A stretch of 64,000 bases of DNA. Source: Mesorhizobium sp. NZP2077. GTDB lineage: Bacteria; Pseudomonadota; Alphaproteobacteria; Rhizobiales; Rhizobiaceae. The notes beneath the pieces were generated by a model. It ran no database searches. It saw only the letters and a list, made by a program, of their open reading frames with translations, and was not told the DNA's origin. The stretch spans positions 3,044,001 to 3,108,000 of the forward strand of contig NZ_CP051293.1 of the NCBI RefSeq assembly GCF_013170805.1, given 5' to 3'. The translations under genes were made by a program, and so were the position numbers. Below are positions 26,695 through 34,719 of this stretch, one piece after another (positions within the stretch are counted from its first letter, which is position 1; each line of letters begins with the position of its first letter).

Positions 26695-28953
26695 TCAGAC
26701 CAGCAGGTCCTCGATGCGGATCGGAAAGCGGCGGGGCCGCACGCCGGTTGCATGCCAGACCGCGTTGGCAACCGCGCCGGCCGTGCCGGTAATGCCGATT
26801 TCGCCGACGCCCTTGATGCCGAGCGCGTTGACGTAAGGGTCGTCCTCATGGACCAGAAGCGCCTCGACCGATGGAACGTCGGCATTCACCGGGACATGGT
26901 ATTCGGCGAGGTTGGCATTCTGGATCCGGCCCGAGCGCCGGTCGGTAATGGCTTCCTCGTGCAGCGCGAAGGAGACGCCCCAGATCATGCCGCCATAATA
27001 CTGGCTGCGCACAAGCCTGGGATTGATGACCCGCCCGGCGGCGAAAGCGCCGACCAGCCTAGTGACGCGGATCTGGCCGCAATCGGGATCGACCTTGACC
27101 TCGGCGAAGACGGCGCCATGCGCGTGCTTGGCGTAGGTCTCCTGGGACGCCGGATCCGGAGCACCCTTGCCATGGCCTTCGATCTCGGCGAGGCCGGCGC
27201 GAGAAAGGATCTCGGCATAGCTTTCGCTACGATTTTCGTCGTCGCGGCGATACAGCCGGCCGCCGCGCGCAACAACGCCCTCATTGCCGGCGCCGAACAG
27301 GGGCGAGGCCTCGTTGGCGGTGGCGAGATCGGCGAGCTTGGCGATCACGGCGGCGCCCGCATTGTGGATCGCCGTGCCGGCCGTCGCCGTATGGCCGGAG
27401 CCGCCGGCAATGCCCGCATTGGGCAGGTCGGAGCTGCCGGCCCTGAAATCGACCTGGTCGATGTCGAGCCCCAGCCCATCGGCGGCGATCTGGGCGAAGG
27501 CGGTCCAGGCGCCTTGCCCCATGTCCTGCGCGCCGGTCTCCATCAGGCCGCTGCCATCGGCCTTGAGCACCGCGCGCGCCTCGGCCTGGAACATGAGGGC
27601 CGGGAAGGTCGCCGTGCCCATGCCCCAGCCGGTGAGGAAACCGTCGGCGTCGCGCATCAAGCGGGGCTGCAGCGGGCGGCTCGCCCAGCCGAATGCCTTC
27701 GCGGCCTGGCTGTAGCATTCGCGCAATGCCTTGGAGGAAAACGGCTTGCCGGTCATCGGCTCGACCTCGGCATAGTTGCGCAGTCGGAATTCCAGTGGGT
27801 CCATGCCGCAGGCGTGCGCCGCCTCATCGATGGCGCTCTCGAGCGCGATCGAGCCGGTGGCTTCGCCGGGCGCGCGCATGAACAGCGGTGTACCGGTGTC
27901 GAGCCGCACCGCCTCGTGCGAGGTGGTGATGGCGGGGCTGGCATAAAGCGTGTGCGAGGCGTCCGCCGCAGGTTCGAAGAAATCGTCGAAGGTGCTCGAC
28001 GTGGTCCTGGCGTGATGGTCGATGGCCGTCAGCCGCCCTTCGCCATCCATGCCCATGCGCAAGGTCTGGCGCGTTGGCGCGCGGTGGCCGACCGGCCCGT
28101 ACATCTGCTCGCGCCGCAGCACCAGCTTGACGGGACGGCCAACGAGACGCGCAGCTAGAACGCCCAGCACCTGAGGCCCGGAAATCATGCCTTTCGAACC
28201 GAAACCGCCGCCGAGGAAAGGGCTGCGGATGTGGATGTTTTGCGGCGCGATGCCGAACAGTCCGGCTATGCGGCCCTGCGCCATGGCCAGGCCCTGGCTC
28301 GGCGTGTCGATCGACAGCTTGTCGCCATCCCAGGCGGCGACGATCGCATGCGGCTCCATGGCGTTGTGGTACTGGGCGGATGTCTCGTAGGTGGCCTCGA
28401 TGCGCGTCTTCGCCGATTTGAGGCCGGCCTCGACATCGCCCTTGTCCTGCACCGCCGGACCGCCGACGCCGACACCGCGCGGCACGAAGCTTTCGGCACC
28501 GTCGAGACCGACGCGCGCCGGCAGCGCTTCATAGCGCGGCGAGAGCAGCGCCGCCCCCTCGGTCGCCGCCTCCAGCGTTTCGGCGATCACCACGGCGATG
28601 CTCTGGTTGGGGTAGCGGACCCGGTTGTTCTGCAACAGGTCGAGCCGGAACATGAAGGGATGGTCCTTGGCATCCGGATCGATGGCGAGCGCCGGCCGGT
28701 TCTGTGGCGTCATCACCTCGACGACGCCTTTGTGGGCTTTGGCAGCCTCGACATCGAGCGAGGCAACGCGGCCGCGCGCGATGCTGGAGACAGCGAGCAC
28801 GGCGTAGAGCATGCCGGGCGGATGGTTGTCGGCCGCGTAGCGCGCGGTTCCGGTGACTTTCAGGAAGCCGTCGCGGCGGGTCAGTGGCTGGCCGATGCTG
28901 GAGCCCTGCCTGGCATGGGCTGGTTGCTGGTTGAGGCTGAGTTCAAGCGTCAT
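26695..28953 (-). CDS. Xanthine dehydrogenase family, molybdopterin-binding subunit (copy 2)
   Basis: Catalytic subunit of the second operon, 752 residues, homologous to the 22.8-25.1 kb protein but clearly diverged. Motifs: SPFLGGGFGSKG, MRAPGEATGSIALE, GAQDMGQGAWT, IKGVGEIGITGTAG. It lies last in its operon and overlaps the FAD gene by 11 bp. Divergence between the copies suggests a different substrate rather than simple dosage; this is inference. The relic at 19.1 kb is closest to this copy. About 150 bp with no recognisable feature separate it from the first operon's start. Confidence 0.93.
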   Translation of the reverse strand: MTLELSLNQQPAHARQGSSIGQPLTRRDGFLKVTGTARYAADNHPPGMLYAVLAVSSIARGRVASLDVEAAKAHKGVVEVMTPQNRPALAIDPDAKDHPFMFRLDLLQNNRVRYPNQSIAVVIAETLEAATEGAALLSPRYEALPARVGLDGAESFVPRGVGVGGPAVQDKGDVEAGLKSAKTRIEATYETSAQYHNAMEPHAIVAAWDGDKLSIDTPSQGLAMAQGRIAGLFGIAPQNIHIRSPFLGGGFGSKGMISGPQVLGVLAARLVGRPVKLVLRREQMYGPVGHRAPTRQTLRMGMDGEGRLTAIDHHARTTSSTFDDFFEPAADASHTLYASPAITTSHEAVRLDTGTPLFMRAPGEATGSIALESAIDEAAHACGMDPLEFRLRNYAEVEPMTGKPFSSKALRECYSQAAKAFGWASRPLQPRLMRDADGFLTGWGMGTATFPALMFQAEARAVLKADGSGLMETGAQDMGQGAWTAFAQIAADGLGLDIDQVDFRAGSSDLPNAGIAGGSGHTATAGTAIHNAGAAVIAKLADLATANEASPLFGAGNEGVVARGGRLYRRDDENRSESYAEILSRAGLAEIEGHGKGAPDPASQETYAKHAHGAVFAEVKVDPDCGQIRVTRLVGAFAAGRVINPRLVRSQYYGGMIWGVSFALHEEAITDRRSGRIQNANLAEYHVPVNADVPSVEALLVHEDDPYVNALGIKGVGEIGITGTAGAVANAVWHATGVRPRRFPIRIEDLLV

Positions 28954-30001
28954 GGCGCGCTCCGGGAATGTTCGAGAACGGTGAGGCAGGCAGGGCAGGC
29001 ATTCGCTCGGGCGTTCCCGCCAGGGCAGAAATCAGCGCCCTGACCACGATGCGGCGGGCAAGTTCGATCTTGAACGCATTGTCGCCGGAGGGGCTGGCAT
29101 CGGCCAAGGCGGCGTCGGCGGCACTGGCGAAGGTCGCCGCGTTGGCATCGGCGCCAAGCAGGACGGCTTCCGCCGAGCGCGCCCGCCACGGCTTGGCCGC
29201 GACGCCGCCGAGCGCCAACCTCGCGGCGCGGATCTTGCCGCCATCGACGACAAGCGCCGCGGCGGCCGAGACGACGGCGAAGGCATAGGAGGTGCGCTCG
29301 CGGACTTTCAGGTAACGGGCGTTAGCGGCGAAGGAAGCGGCCTCCGCCGGCAGGCGCACCGCCACGATCAGGTCGCCGGGCTCCAGCGCATTCTCCCGCT
29401 GCGGCGTTTCGCCGGGAAGAAGGTGGAATTCAGCCAGAGTGACGTGGCGCCGGCCCTTCTTGCCCTCGATCTCGACGACGGCGTCGAGCGCCACCAGCGG
29501 CACGCAGAAGTCCGACGGATGGGTGGCGATGCAGGCATCGCTCCAGCCGAGCACCGCGTGCAGGCGGTTCTCGCCACCCAGTGCATCGCAGCCGGCGCCG
29601 GGCTCGCGCTTGTTGCAGGCGCTGGCGGTGTCATGGAAATAGCTGCAGCGGGTGCGCTGCAACAGATTGCCGCCGACAGTGGCGGCGTTGCGAAGCTGCG
29701 CCGAGGCACCTGACAGCAGCGCTTCTGCCACCGCCGGATAGGCTTTTGCGAACGCCGCGTCGTGGGCGAGATCGGCATTGCGGACCAGCGCACCGATGCG
29801 CAGGCCGCCATCGTCCAGCCGTTCGATGCGGTTGAGTTCCGGCAGCCGCGTGATGTCGACGATGCGTTCGGGGCTTGTGATGCCGCCCTTCATCAGGTCG
29901 AGCAGATTGGTGCCGCCGGCCAGGTAGGCCGAACCCGGCTCGGCCGCCGCCGCGATGGCGTCGGGAATGGTGGCGGGCCTGATATAGTCGAAGTCTCTCA
30001 T
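28943..30001 (-). CDS. Xanthine dehydrogenase family, FAD-binding subunit (copy 2)
   Basis: FAD subunit of the second operon, 352 residues. The start at ATG 30001 overlaps the 2Fe-2S stop as ATGA; the frame extends further upstream, but only inside that gene. The FAD domain shows YLAGGTNLLDL and ATVGGNLLQRTRCSYFHD; the C-terminal domain reads ARLALGGVAAKPWRAR. It is slightly longer than copy 1, mostly in the Ala-rich stretch around 285-315. Confidence 0.92.
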   Translation of the reverse strand: MRDFDYIRPATIPDAIAAAAEPGSAYLAGGTNLLDLMKGGITSPERIVDITRLPELNRIERLDDGGLRIGALVRNADLAHDAAFAKAYPAVAEALLSGASAQLRNAATVGGNLLQRTRCSYFHDTASACNKREPGAGCDALGGENRLHAVLGWSDACIATHPSDFCVPLVALDAVVEIEGKKGRRHVTLAEFHLLPGETPQRENALEPGDLIVAVRLPAEAASFAANARYLKVRERTSYAFAVVSAAAALVVDGGKIRAARLALGGVAAKPWRARSAEAVLLGADANAATFASAADAALADASPSGDNAFKIELARRIVVRALISALAGTPERMPALPASPFSNIPGARHDA

Positions 30002-30495
30002 GCCGCGGTCCTCCGGTCGGCTGTGGCAAGTTTTTCCTGGGCTTCCACGATGGCCTCGACGATGCCGCCATAGGCCGCGCAACGGCATATGTTGCCGCTC
30101 AGCCCCTCGCGGATGCGTTCGGGATCGTCGCCGGCCTGTCCCTCGGCGATCAGGCCGAGCGTGCTCATGATCTGGCCGGGCGTGCAGAAACCGCATTGGA
30201 AGCCGTCATGGGCGATGAAGGCGGCCTGCACCGGATGCAGCTCCTCGCCGTGGGCGACGCCTTCGATGGTCAAGACATTGGCGCCGTCTTGGCTGACCGC
30301 CAGCGCCAGGCAGGAGTTGATGCGCTTGCCGTCGACCAGCACCGTGCAGGCGCCGCACTGGCCGCGGTCGCAGCCCTTCTTGGTGCCGGTGAGGTCAAGC
30401 CGCTCGCGCAAGAGGTCGAGCAGGGTTACGCGCGGATCGACCTCCAATTTGTGTCGGTGTCCGTTGATGGTGAGGGTGATAGGAAGGCTGGTCAT
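29998..30495 (-). CDS. Xanthine dehydrogenase family, 2Fe-2S subunit (copy 2)
   Basis: Iron-sulfur subunit of 165 residues with both cluster motifs: GCDRGQCGACTV ... CLAL, and CGFCTPGQ ... CRCAAY. First gene of the second operon. The ATG at 30495 has CTGGAG upstream, as in copy 1, and the frame that continues to 30714 has no signal of its own. It is transcribed divergently from a TetR-family gene, with a near-perfect 20-bp palindrome between them, so this operon is the probable target of that repressor. Confidence 0.92.
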   Translation of the reverse strand: MTSLPITLTINGHRHKLEVDPRVTLLDLLRERLDLTGTKKGCDRGQCGACTVLVDGKRINSCLALAVSQDGANVLTIEGVAHGEELHPVQAAFIAHDGFQCGFCTPGQIMSTLGLIAEGQAGDDPERIREGLSGNICRCAAYGGIVEAIVEAQEKLATADRRTAA

Positions 30496-30720
30496 GGGCG
30501 TCTGGCTCCAGTTTGCTTGACGCGGATGGGAAGTGAACTGGTGCCTTGCCGGAGAAGGGCAAGGTAACCTTATGGTCAGGACGGGGCGAAAGTGGAGATG
30601 ACAGCGGATCTCCCGAGAGGCAGGCGGGCAGGGGACAGGCGGGCAGGGGAGATGTCGGCTTGCAGGTTCGAAAGACGTGACATACTGCTTCCCCTTCTTA
30701 TATGATAAGGGCACTCCACT

Positions 30721-30740
30721 AAAGCGGAGGCGCCTCCGTT
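30721..30740. promoter_or_regulatory. Probable TetR operator between the XDH operon and its regulator
   Basis: AAAGCGGAGGCGCCTCCGTT is a palindrome centred on GGCGCC with one mismatch in its outer part (AAGCGGAGGC against GCCTCCGTTT). Its size and form fit TetR-family operators. TATAAC follows directly at 30741, so binding would cover the tetR promoter, and the divergent operon starts 230 bp away. An AT-rich stretch with TATAAG on the minus strand (around 30703-30710) may be that operon's -10. Confidence 0.6.
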
Positions 30741-30789
30741 TATAACGTGGGGGTTTGCCCGGCCGGGTTCAAGCCCCCATATTTCTTCC

Positions 30790-31407
30790 GTGGAGAAAAA
30801 ATTGGCCGTAGCCGACATCGCCGAAGAGAAGGCCGCAGTGGAAAAGCCGCTGCGCGCGGATGCACGGCGCAACCGCGACCGGCTGGTCGAGGTGGCGGCA
30901 TCGGTGTTTGCCGAGCGAGGCATCGATGCCTCGCTGGAGGAGATCGCGCGCCGCGCCGGGGTCGGCATCGGCACGCTCTACCGGCATTTCCCGACGCGCG
31001 AGCATCTAGTCGAGGTGGTGTACCGGCGTGAGGCGGAGGGCCTGTGCGCGGCCGCTGGTGAGCTCGCGGCAAAACATCCGTCCGATGTGGCGCTGGAACA
31101 GTGGATGCAGCGCTTCGTCGACTACATCGCCACCAAACGCGGCCTAGCGACCAGCCTGCGCATCCTGTTCAGCACCAATTCGACGCTGTTTTCCGACACG
31201 TCCGGGCGAGTGTCGCAGGCGTTGCGGCAACTGGTCGAGGCGGCGGTGGCCGACGGCACCATCCGTGGCGATGTCGACGCCTCCGATGTGCTGCATGCGC
31301 TTTCGGGCATCTACTCAGCGCCCGACACGCCAGAGTGGCGCGACCGCTCGCGCCGGCTGGTCAAGCTGTTGATGGACGGCTTGCGGTTCGGGGCAGGGAA
31401 AGGGTGA
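30790..31407 (+). CDS. TetR-family transcriptional regulator
   Basis: A 205-residue repressor. The helix-turn-helix lies at about 40-75 (VFAERGIDASLEEIARRAGV followed by GIGTLYRHFPTREHL). The ligand domain resembles the TetR group with an SbtR-like C-terminus (LATSLRILFSTNSTLF). It starts at GTG 30790. Divergent from the second XDH operon and 50 bp from the palindrome at 30721-30740, it probably represses both itself and that operon; the inducer would be the enzyme's substrate or a relative. Regulation is inferred from layout. Confidence 0.9.
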   Translation: MEKKLAVADIAEEKAAVEKPLRADARRNRDRLVEVAASVFAERGIDASLEEIARRAGVGIGTLYRHFPTREHLVEVVYRREAEGLCAAAGELAAKHPSDVALEQWMQRFVDYIATKRGLATSLRILFSTNSTLFSDTSGRVSQALRQLVEAAVADGTIRGDVDASDVLHALSGIYSAPDTPEWRDRSRRLVKLLMDGLRFGAGKG

Positions 31408-31411
31408 CACC

Positions 31412-31648
31412 TTGGACGATCTTGCCTTGGTGCTCACAAGGTTTGTCAGCGGCGAGGACACCAGCTTGGCAGCCGCCAACAGCTTGGAAGTGTTGCTCGA
31501 CGACGCCTATCCTGATGATGAGCTTGTTCAAAGTGCCGTTATGAGCCTTGCGATGTACAGACCCGGCGGCGGCTCATTTCTGTTAGACACGCCGGAGATT
31601 CAACGGCGCCTGCACCGCCTTCGCGACTATCTTGCACATCGCACCTGA
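31412..31648 (+). CDS. Small acidic protein, function unknown
   Basis: A 78-residue soluble protein starting at a TTG (31412) preceded by GGGAAAGGG, four bases after the tetR stop, so probably co-transcribed with it. It is acidic in the first half (LEVLLDDAYPDDELVQ), then MYRPGGGSFLLDTPEIQRRLHRLRDYL. The composition is that of a real folded helical protein and codon use matches its neighbours. No family recognised. It could be a regulator accessory or unrelated to tetR. Confidence 0.55.
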   Translation: MDDLALVLTRFVSGEDTSLAAANSLEVLLDDAYPDDELVQSAVMSLAMYRPGGGSFLLDTPEIQRRLHRLRDYLAHRT

Positions 31649-31772
31649 CGCACTCGCGCCAACCCACGCGAATTCCGATCCGCGCCTGCGCCTGTGATCC
31701 GCCAGACATGAATTATTCCCAGCTTTGCATCAGGACACCACAAGGCTCGCACAAGCGCCGGGGGCCAGAGTG

Positions 31773-31798
31773 ACGCCGCACATTCGTGCGGGCGGCGT
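31773..31798. promoter_or_regulatory. Hairpin upstream of the ATP-grasp/C39 gene
   Basis: ACGCCGCAC and GTGCGGGCGGCGT form a strong stem with loop ATTC and a two-base bulge, between the 78-residue gene and the ATP-grasp gene. There is no T-run. It could be a terminator of the tetR unit or a leader hairpin. Confidence 0.35.
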
Positions 31799-31845
31799 GG
31801 AGGCTGAACCGGCCGTAACCACCGCGTGACGGAAGGCTTCAGGGC

Positions 31846-33555
31846 TTGAAAAGCGCGGCAGTTCAAATCGAAGCATTCGACGAACAGAATCTGATCATGG
31901 GCAAGGCGCCCATCGTGCGGGCGGTCTTCGAGGGCAGGGATATTTCCCCCTTGTGGAACGAGCTGTTCGGTCGGGTTTCCGCCGATACTACCGATTCCGC
32001 CGCTTTTCTGGATGTGTCGATCCTGCTTCACGCCATAGGTGAGGAAGACAAGGCGGTGCTCAGCCAGAAGGCCGCACTCGACATCAGTCGAAAATACCGG
32101 ATACGCAACGGGAAGGGGACAGGGCCAAACGTTCTGGTATTCGTGACAGCCGGCGACTTCATGGCCAACACGCCGATCGAGTTCCTGCTCGAGGCCTCAG
32201 ACGCGAATATCCTGCTCCACTATGTCGACGCCGACACCGCCGACCTCAAGGATGTTCCAGCGCACGATGTCGCCTTCGTGGCGGTCGGCGAGTCGGCGGA
32301 AAATCAGCCGGTGCTGGCGAACCTCGACCGGTTGCTGCGCGGCTGGACCGGCCCGATCATGAACAATGCGCCGCGCCTGATCATGGCGCTGTCCCGCGAC
32401 GGGGTCGCGGACGCGCTCAAGGACGAGCCATCGATCCTTGCGCCTGCCGCCGCGCGCGTCGATCGGGCCCTACTCGAGCAACTGGCTTGCGGGGACATCG
32501 AGATCGGCGCGATCCTCGCGGCGAACGCCTTCCCGGTGATCGTCCGCCCGCTCGGCACGCATGCCGGCAAGGGCATGGAGAAGATCGCCACGCGATCTGA
32601 GCTTTCAGCCTATTTGGACTCGCACGCCGAGCGCGAGTTCTACGTCACGCCCTTCATCGACTATAGCGGAACGGACCACAAATTCCGCAAGCAGCGCGTG
32701 GCCTTCATCAACGGGCGGCCCTATGCCAGCCATCTCGCAGTCTCCGAGCACTGGATGGTTCACTATCTCAATGCCGGCATGACCGAGCACGAAGACAGGC
32801 GTGCCGAGGAAGCGCTGTGGATGGCCAATTTCGACAGCGACTTCGCCGTGCGCCACGCCCGTTCCTTCGATGCGCTTCATCGACGTCTCGGGCTGGACTA
32901 CTTCGCCATCGATTGCGCCGAACTCGCCGACGGCCGGCTGCTGGTGTTCGAGGCGGATGTCGCGATGATCGTCCACTCGATGGATTGGGAGAGCATCTTT
33001 CCCTATAAGAAGGGCGCCATGCACAAGCTCTTCGCGGCGTTCGAGAACGCGCTGGAGCGGCGCGTGGCGCGGATGCTCCCGACACCGACCACCGAATGCG
33101 CCCATACCGGAAAACCCGCAGTCTATCAGCGGACCCATGACGACTGCCTGGTTTGCGCGCTGGCGATGCTGACGGGTCGGACCTACGAGGAGATCGAGGC
33201 GATCGCGCGCGGCTGCGATCCTGCCTATCCGTTCGGCGGGCCGATGAGCCACTCGATCATGCGCGGCGTCGCCAACAAATGCGGCTTCGTTCTGCTAAGC
33301 AGCATCTACATGCTGTGGGCCAAACCGGCGATCATCGGCGTGGTTTCGCCGACCGTTGCCAACACCGGCCACGCGGTCTTCTGGGATGGCGAGAAGATCA
33401 TCGACCCCGGGTTCTGCGAACGCGTCGATCGTGCCTATGTCGACCGGTGCGGGTTGGAATTCACGCAGCGGGCGAGCGATCTCCAACCGCTGATCAGCCA
33501 TGACATCCAGATCTCCTACCTGGCCGGTGCCGTGACGGCCAATGAACCGCTTTGA
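31846..33555 (+). CDS. ATP-grasp ligase fused to a C39-like cysteine peptidase domain
   Basis: A 569-residue soluble fusion. Residues about 20-80 are helical and TPR-like; 85-180 look like a Rossmann pre-ATP-grasp domain (GPNVLVFVTAGDF). About 225-385 form an ATP-grasp domain (VIVRPLGTHAGKGMEKI, YVTPFIDYSGTDHKFRKQRV, LLVFEADVAM). The C-terminal part (about 425-560) has the C39/papain arrangement: Q428, then D433-C434 in QRTHDDCLVCALAML, H509 in NTGHAVFWDG and D520 in KIIDPG. The start is a TTG at 31846 after GGAAGG; ATG 31897 is an alternative. No transport helices, so it is not a bacteriocin ABC exporter. It may join amino acids or a peptide and then cleave or transfer; this is inference. 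Confidence 0.7.
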   Translation: MKSAAVQIEAFDEQNLIMGKAPIVRAVFEGRDISPLWNELFGRVSADTTDSAAFLDVSILLHAIGEEDKAVLSQKAALDISRKYRIRNGKGTGPNVLVFVTAGDFMANTPIEFLLEASDANILLHYVDADTADLKDVPAHDVAFVAVGESAENQPVLANLDRLLRGWTGPIMNNAPRLIMALSRDGVADALKDEPSILAPAAARVDRALLEQLACGDIEIGAILAANAFPVIVRPLGTHAGKGMEKIATRSELSAYLDSHAEREFYVTPFIDYSGTDHKFRKQRVAFINGRPYASHLAVSEHWMVHYLNAGMTEHEDRRAEEALWMANFDSDFAVRHARSFDALHRRLGLDYFAIDCAELADGRLLVFEADVAMIVHSMDWESIFPYKKGAMHKLFAAFENALERRVARMLPTPTTECAHTGKPAVYQRTHDDCLVCALAMLTGRTYEEIEAIARGCDPAYPFGGPMSHSIMRGVANKCGFVLLSSIYMLWAKPAIIGVVSPTVANTGHAVFWDGEKIIDPGFCERVDRAYVDRCGLEFTQRASDLQPLISHDIQISYLAGAVTANEPL

Positions 33556-33858
33556 TCGCGACCGGTTCGCCAACGCCCTGAATACAAAGACCATCATGCC
33601 TGCAACTCAGCGCGGGATGCCGCGGGTGCCGGAGGATCCAGACCCGCACAGCCACGGCCTGGCTCGACATCGACGCGTTTTTGGACACACTCGACCGATA
33701 CCTGGTCGATCGCGGTTTTCTTGCCGCTTCGCTCCCGTGAGCCGTCAATTCGGCGTAGCCGTTTGCCATGGCCGGGCGTCCCGGCACCATCGCACTTGCA
33801 ACTGAATGCGCACAGTTGTTAAATTCCTCACATTTCAGGGAATGCACAGGCCCAACGC
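33556..33858. other. 303-bp gap without an accepted gene
   Basis: It holds the promoter region of the DeoR gene. A frame ending at 33740 reads TATAWLDIDAFLDTLDRYLV, which looks protein-like, but it has no start or ribosome site and may be the end of a lost gene. A second frame beginning at 33542 is Arg/His-rich and looks like chance. Confidence 0.4.
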
Positions 33859-34611
33859 ATGACTGCTCGCAAAGCGCAAAGGACGGCACGGCTGATCGAT
33901 CTGCTGTCGCAGCGGCGGGTTATCCATCTCAGCGAGGCGGCGACGCTTCTCGGCGTCTCGGAGATGACAGTTCGGCGCGACATCGCCACCAACAAGGGGC
34001 AGATCGCCTATCTCGGGGGACACATATTGGCGGCGGCCGAGATCGAGGCCGATATTCCCTACGAGCTGGCGACCGCGGCCGACAGCCATGCGGCGGCGAA
34101 GCGCGAGGCCTGCGCGTATGCGGTGCGCAAGATACGGCCCGACGAGACGATCTTCATCGACTGCGGCACGACGCTGATCCATCTGATCGATCTCATTCCC
34201 GACAATTATCGAATAACGGCAATATGTTACGCCATGAATGTCGCGGAGCGCCTGAGCCGCAAAGCCAATGTCACCATCATCATGCTGGGCGGCGTCTACC
34301 ATCCGGCGTCGGCGTCGTTCTCGGGCACGCATGATTTCGAGATCTTGAACAGCGTCGGCATCAACGCCGCCTTCCTGTCGGCCGCCGGCGTCGATGCCAA
34401 GCGCGGCGCCACCTGCGAACATTTTCACGAGGCAGTGGTGAAGCAGAAGGTGATGAGCCTGGCGCGCGAGAACTATCTGGTCATCGACTCGAGCAAGATC
34501 GGCAAGCTCAAGCGCGCCTTTTTCTCGGTCATGGACGGCTTCGACGCCATTGTCACCGAGCATGGCGAAGTCGGGCCGGATTCATTCCGGCCGCCGTCGG
34601 ACTCCGTTTGA
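33859..34611 (+). CDS. DeoR-family transcriptional regulator
   Basis: A 250-residue sugar-metabolism repressor. The N-terminal winged helix has RTARLIDLLSQRRVIHLSEA and LLGVSEMTVRRDI; the C-terminal DeoR sensor domain shows FIDCGTTLIHLID, IIMLGGVYHPASASFSG and FLSAAGVDAKRGATCEHFHE, and binds phosphosugars in this family. Located 109 bp ahead of a sugar ABC transporter operon on the same strand, so it most likely controls it. The ATG at 33859 is the natural start. Confidence 0.9.
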   Translation: MTARKAQRTARLIDLLSQRRVIHLSEAATLLGVSEMTVRRDIATNKGQIAYLGGHILAAAEIEADIPYELATAADSHAAAKREACAYAVRKIRPDETIFIDCGTTLIHLIDLIPDNYRITAICYAMNVAERLSRKANVTIIMLGGVYHPASASFSGTHDFEILNSVGINAAFLSAAGVDAKRGATCEHFHEAVVKQKVMSLARENYLVIDSSKIGKLKRAFFSVMDGFDAIVTEHGEVGPDSFRPPSDSV

Positions 34612-34669
34612 CATTTCGTACTTCTGATGGAAAAGTCACAAAAAAAGTAAGGGAAGTCTCAAAAGAGAC
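34608..34669 (+). promoter_or_regulatory. -35-like box and hairpin ahead of the ABC importer
   Basis: TTGACA (34608-34613) overlaps the end of the DeoR gene, but no matching -10 is found at the usual distance. GTCTCAAAAGAGAC (34656-34669) is a perfect 5-bp inverted repeat with an A4 loop in an AT-richer stretch. Either may be part of the operon's control region. Confidence 0.35.
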
Positions 34670-34719
34670 TCTCGACAGTCTGGGTAGGGGACGCGTCAAA
34701 GGGAGGAAGTGCGGGCGTC

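Noticed and set aside
33638..33740. Protein-like stretch TATAWLDIDAFLDTLDRYLV ending at a stop at 33740
   Set aside because: No start codon or ribosome site in frame and too short to assign; perhaps the end of a lost gene, kept only as a remark in the gap entry.
33542..33805. An 87-residue Arg/His-rich frame after the ATP-grasp gene
   Set aside because: No ribosome site, overlapping start, composition typical of chance frames in GC-rich DNA.
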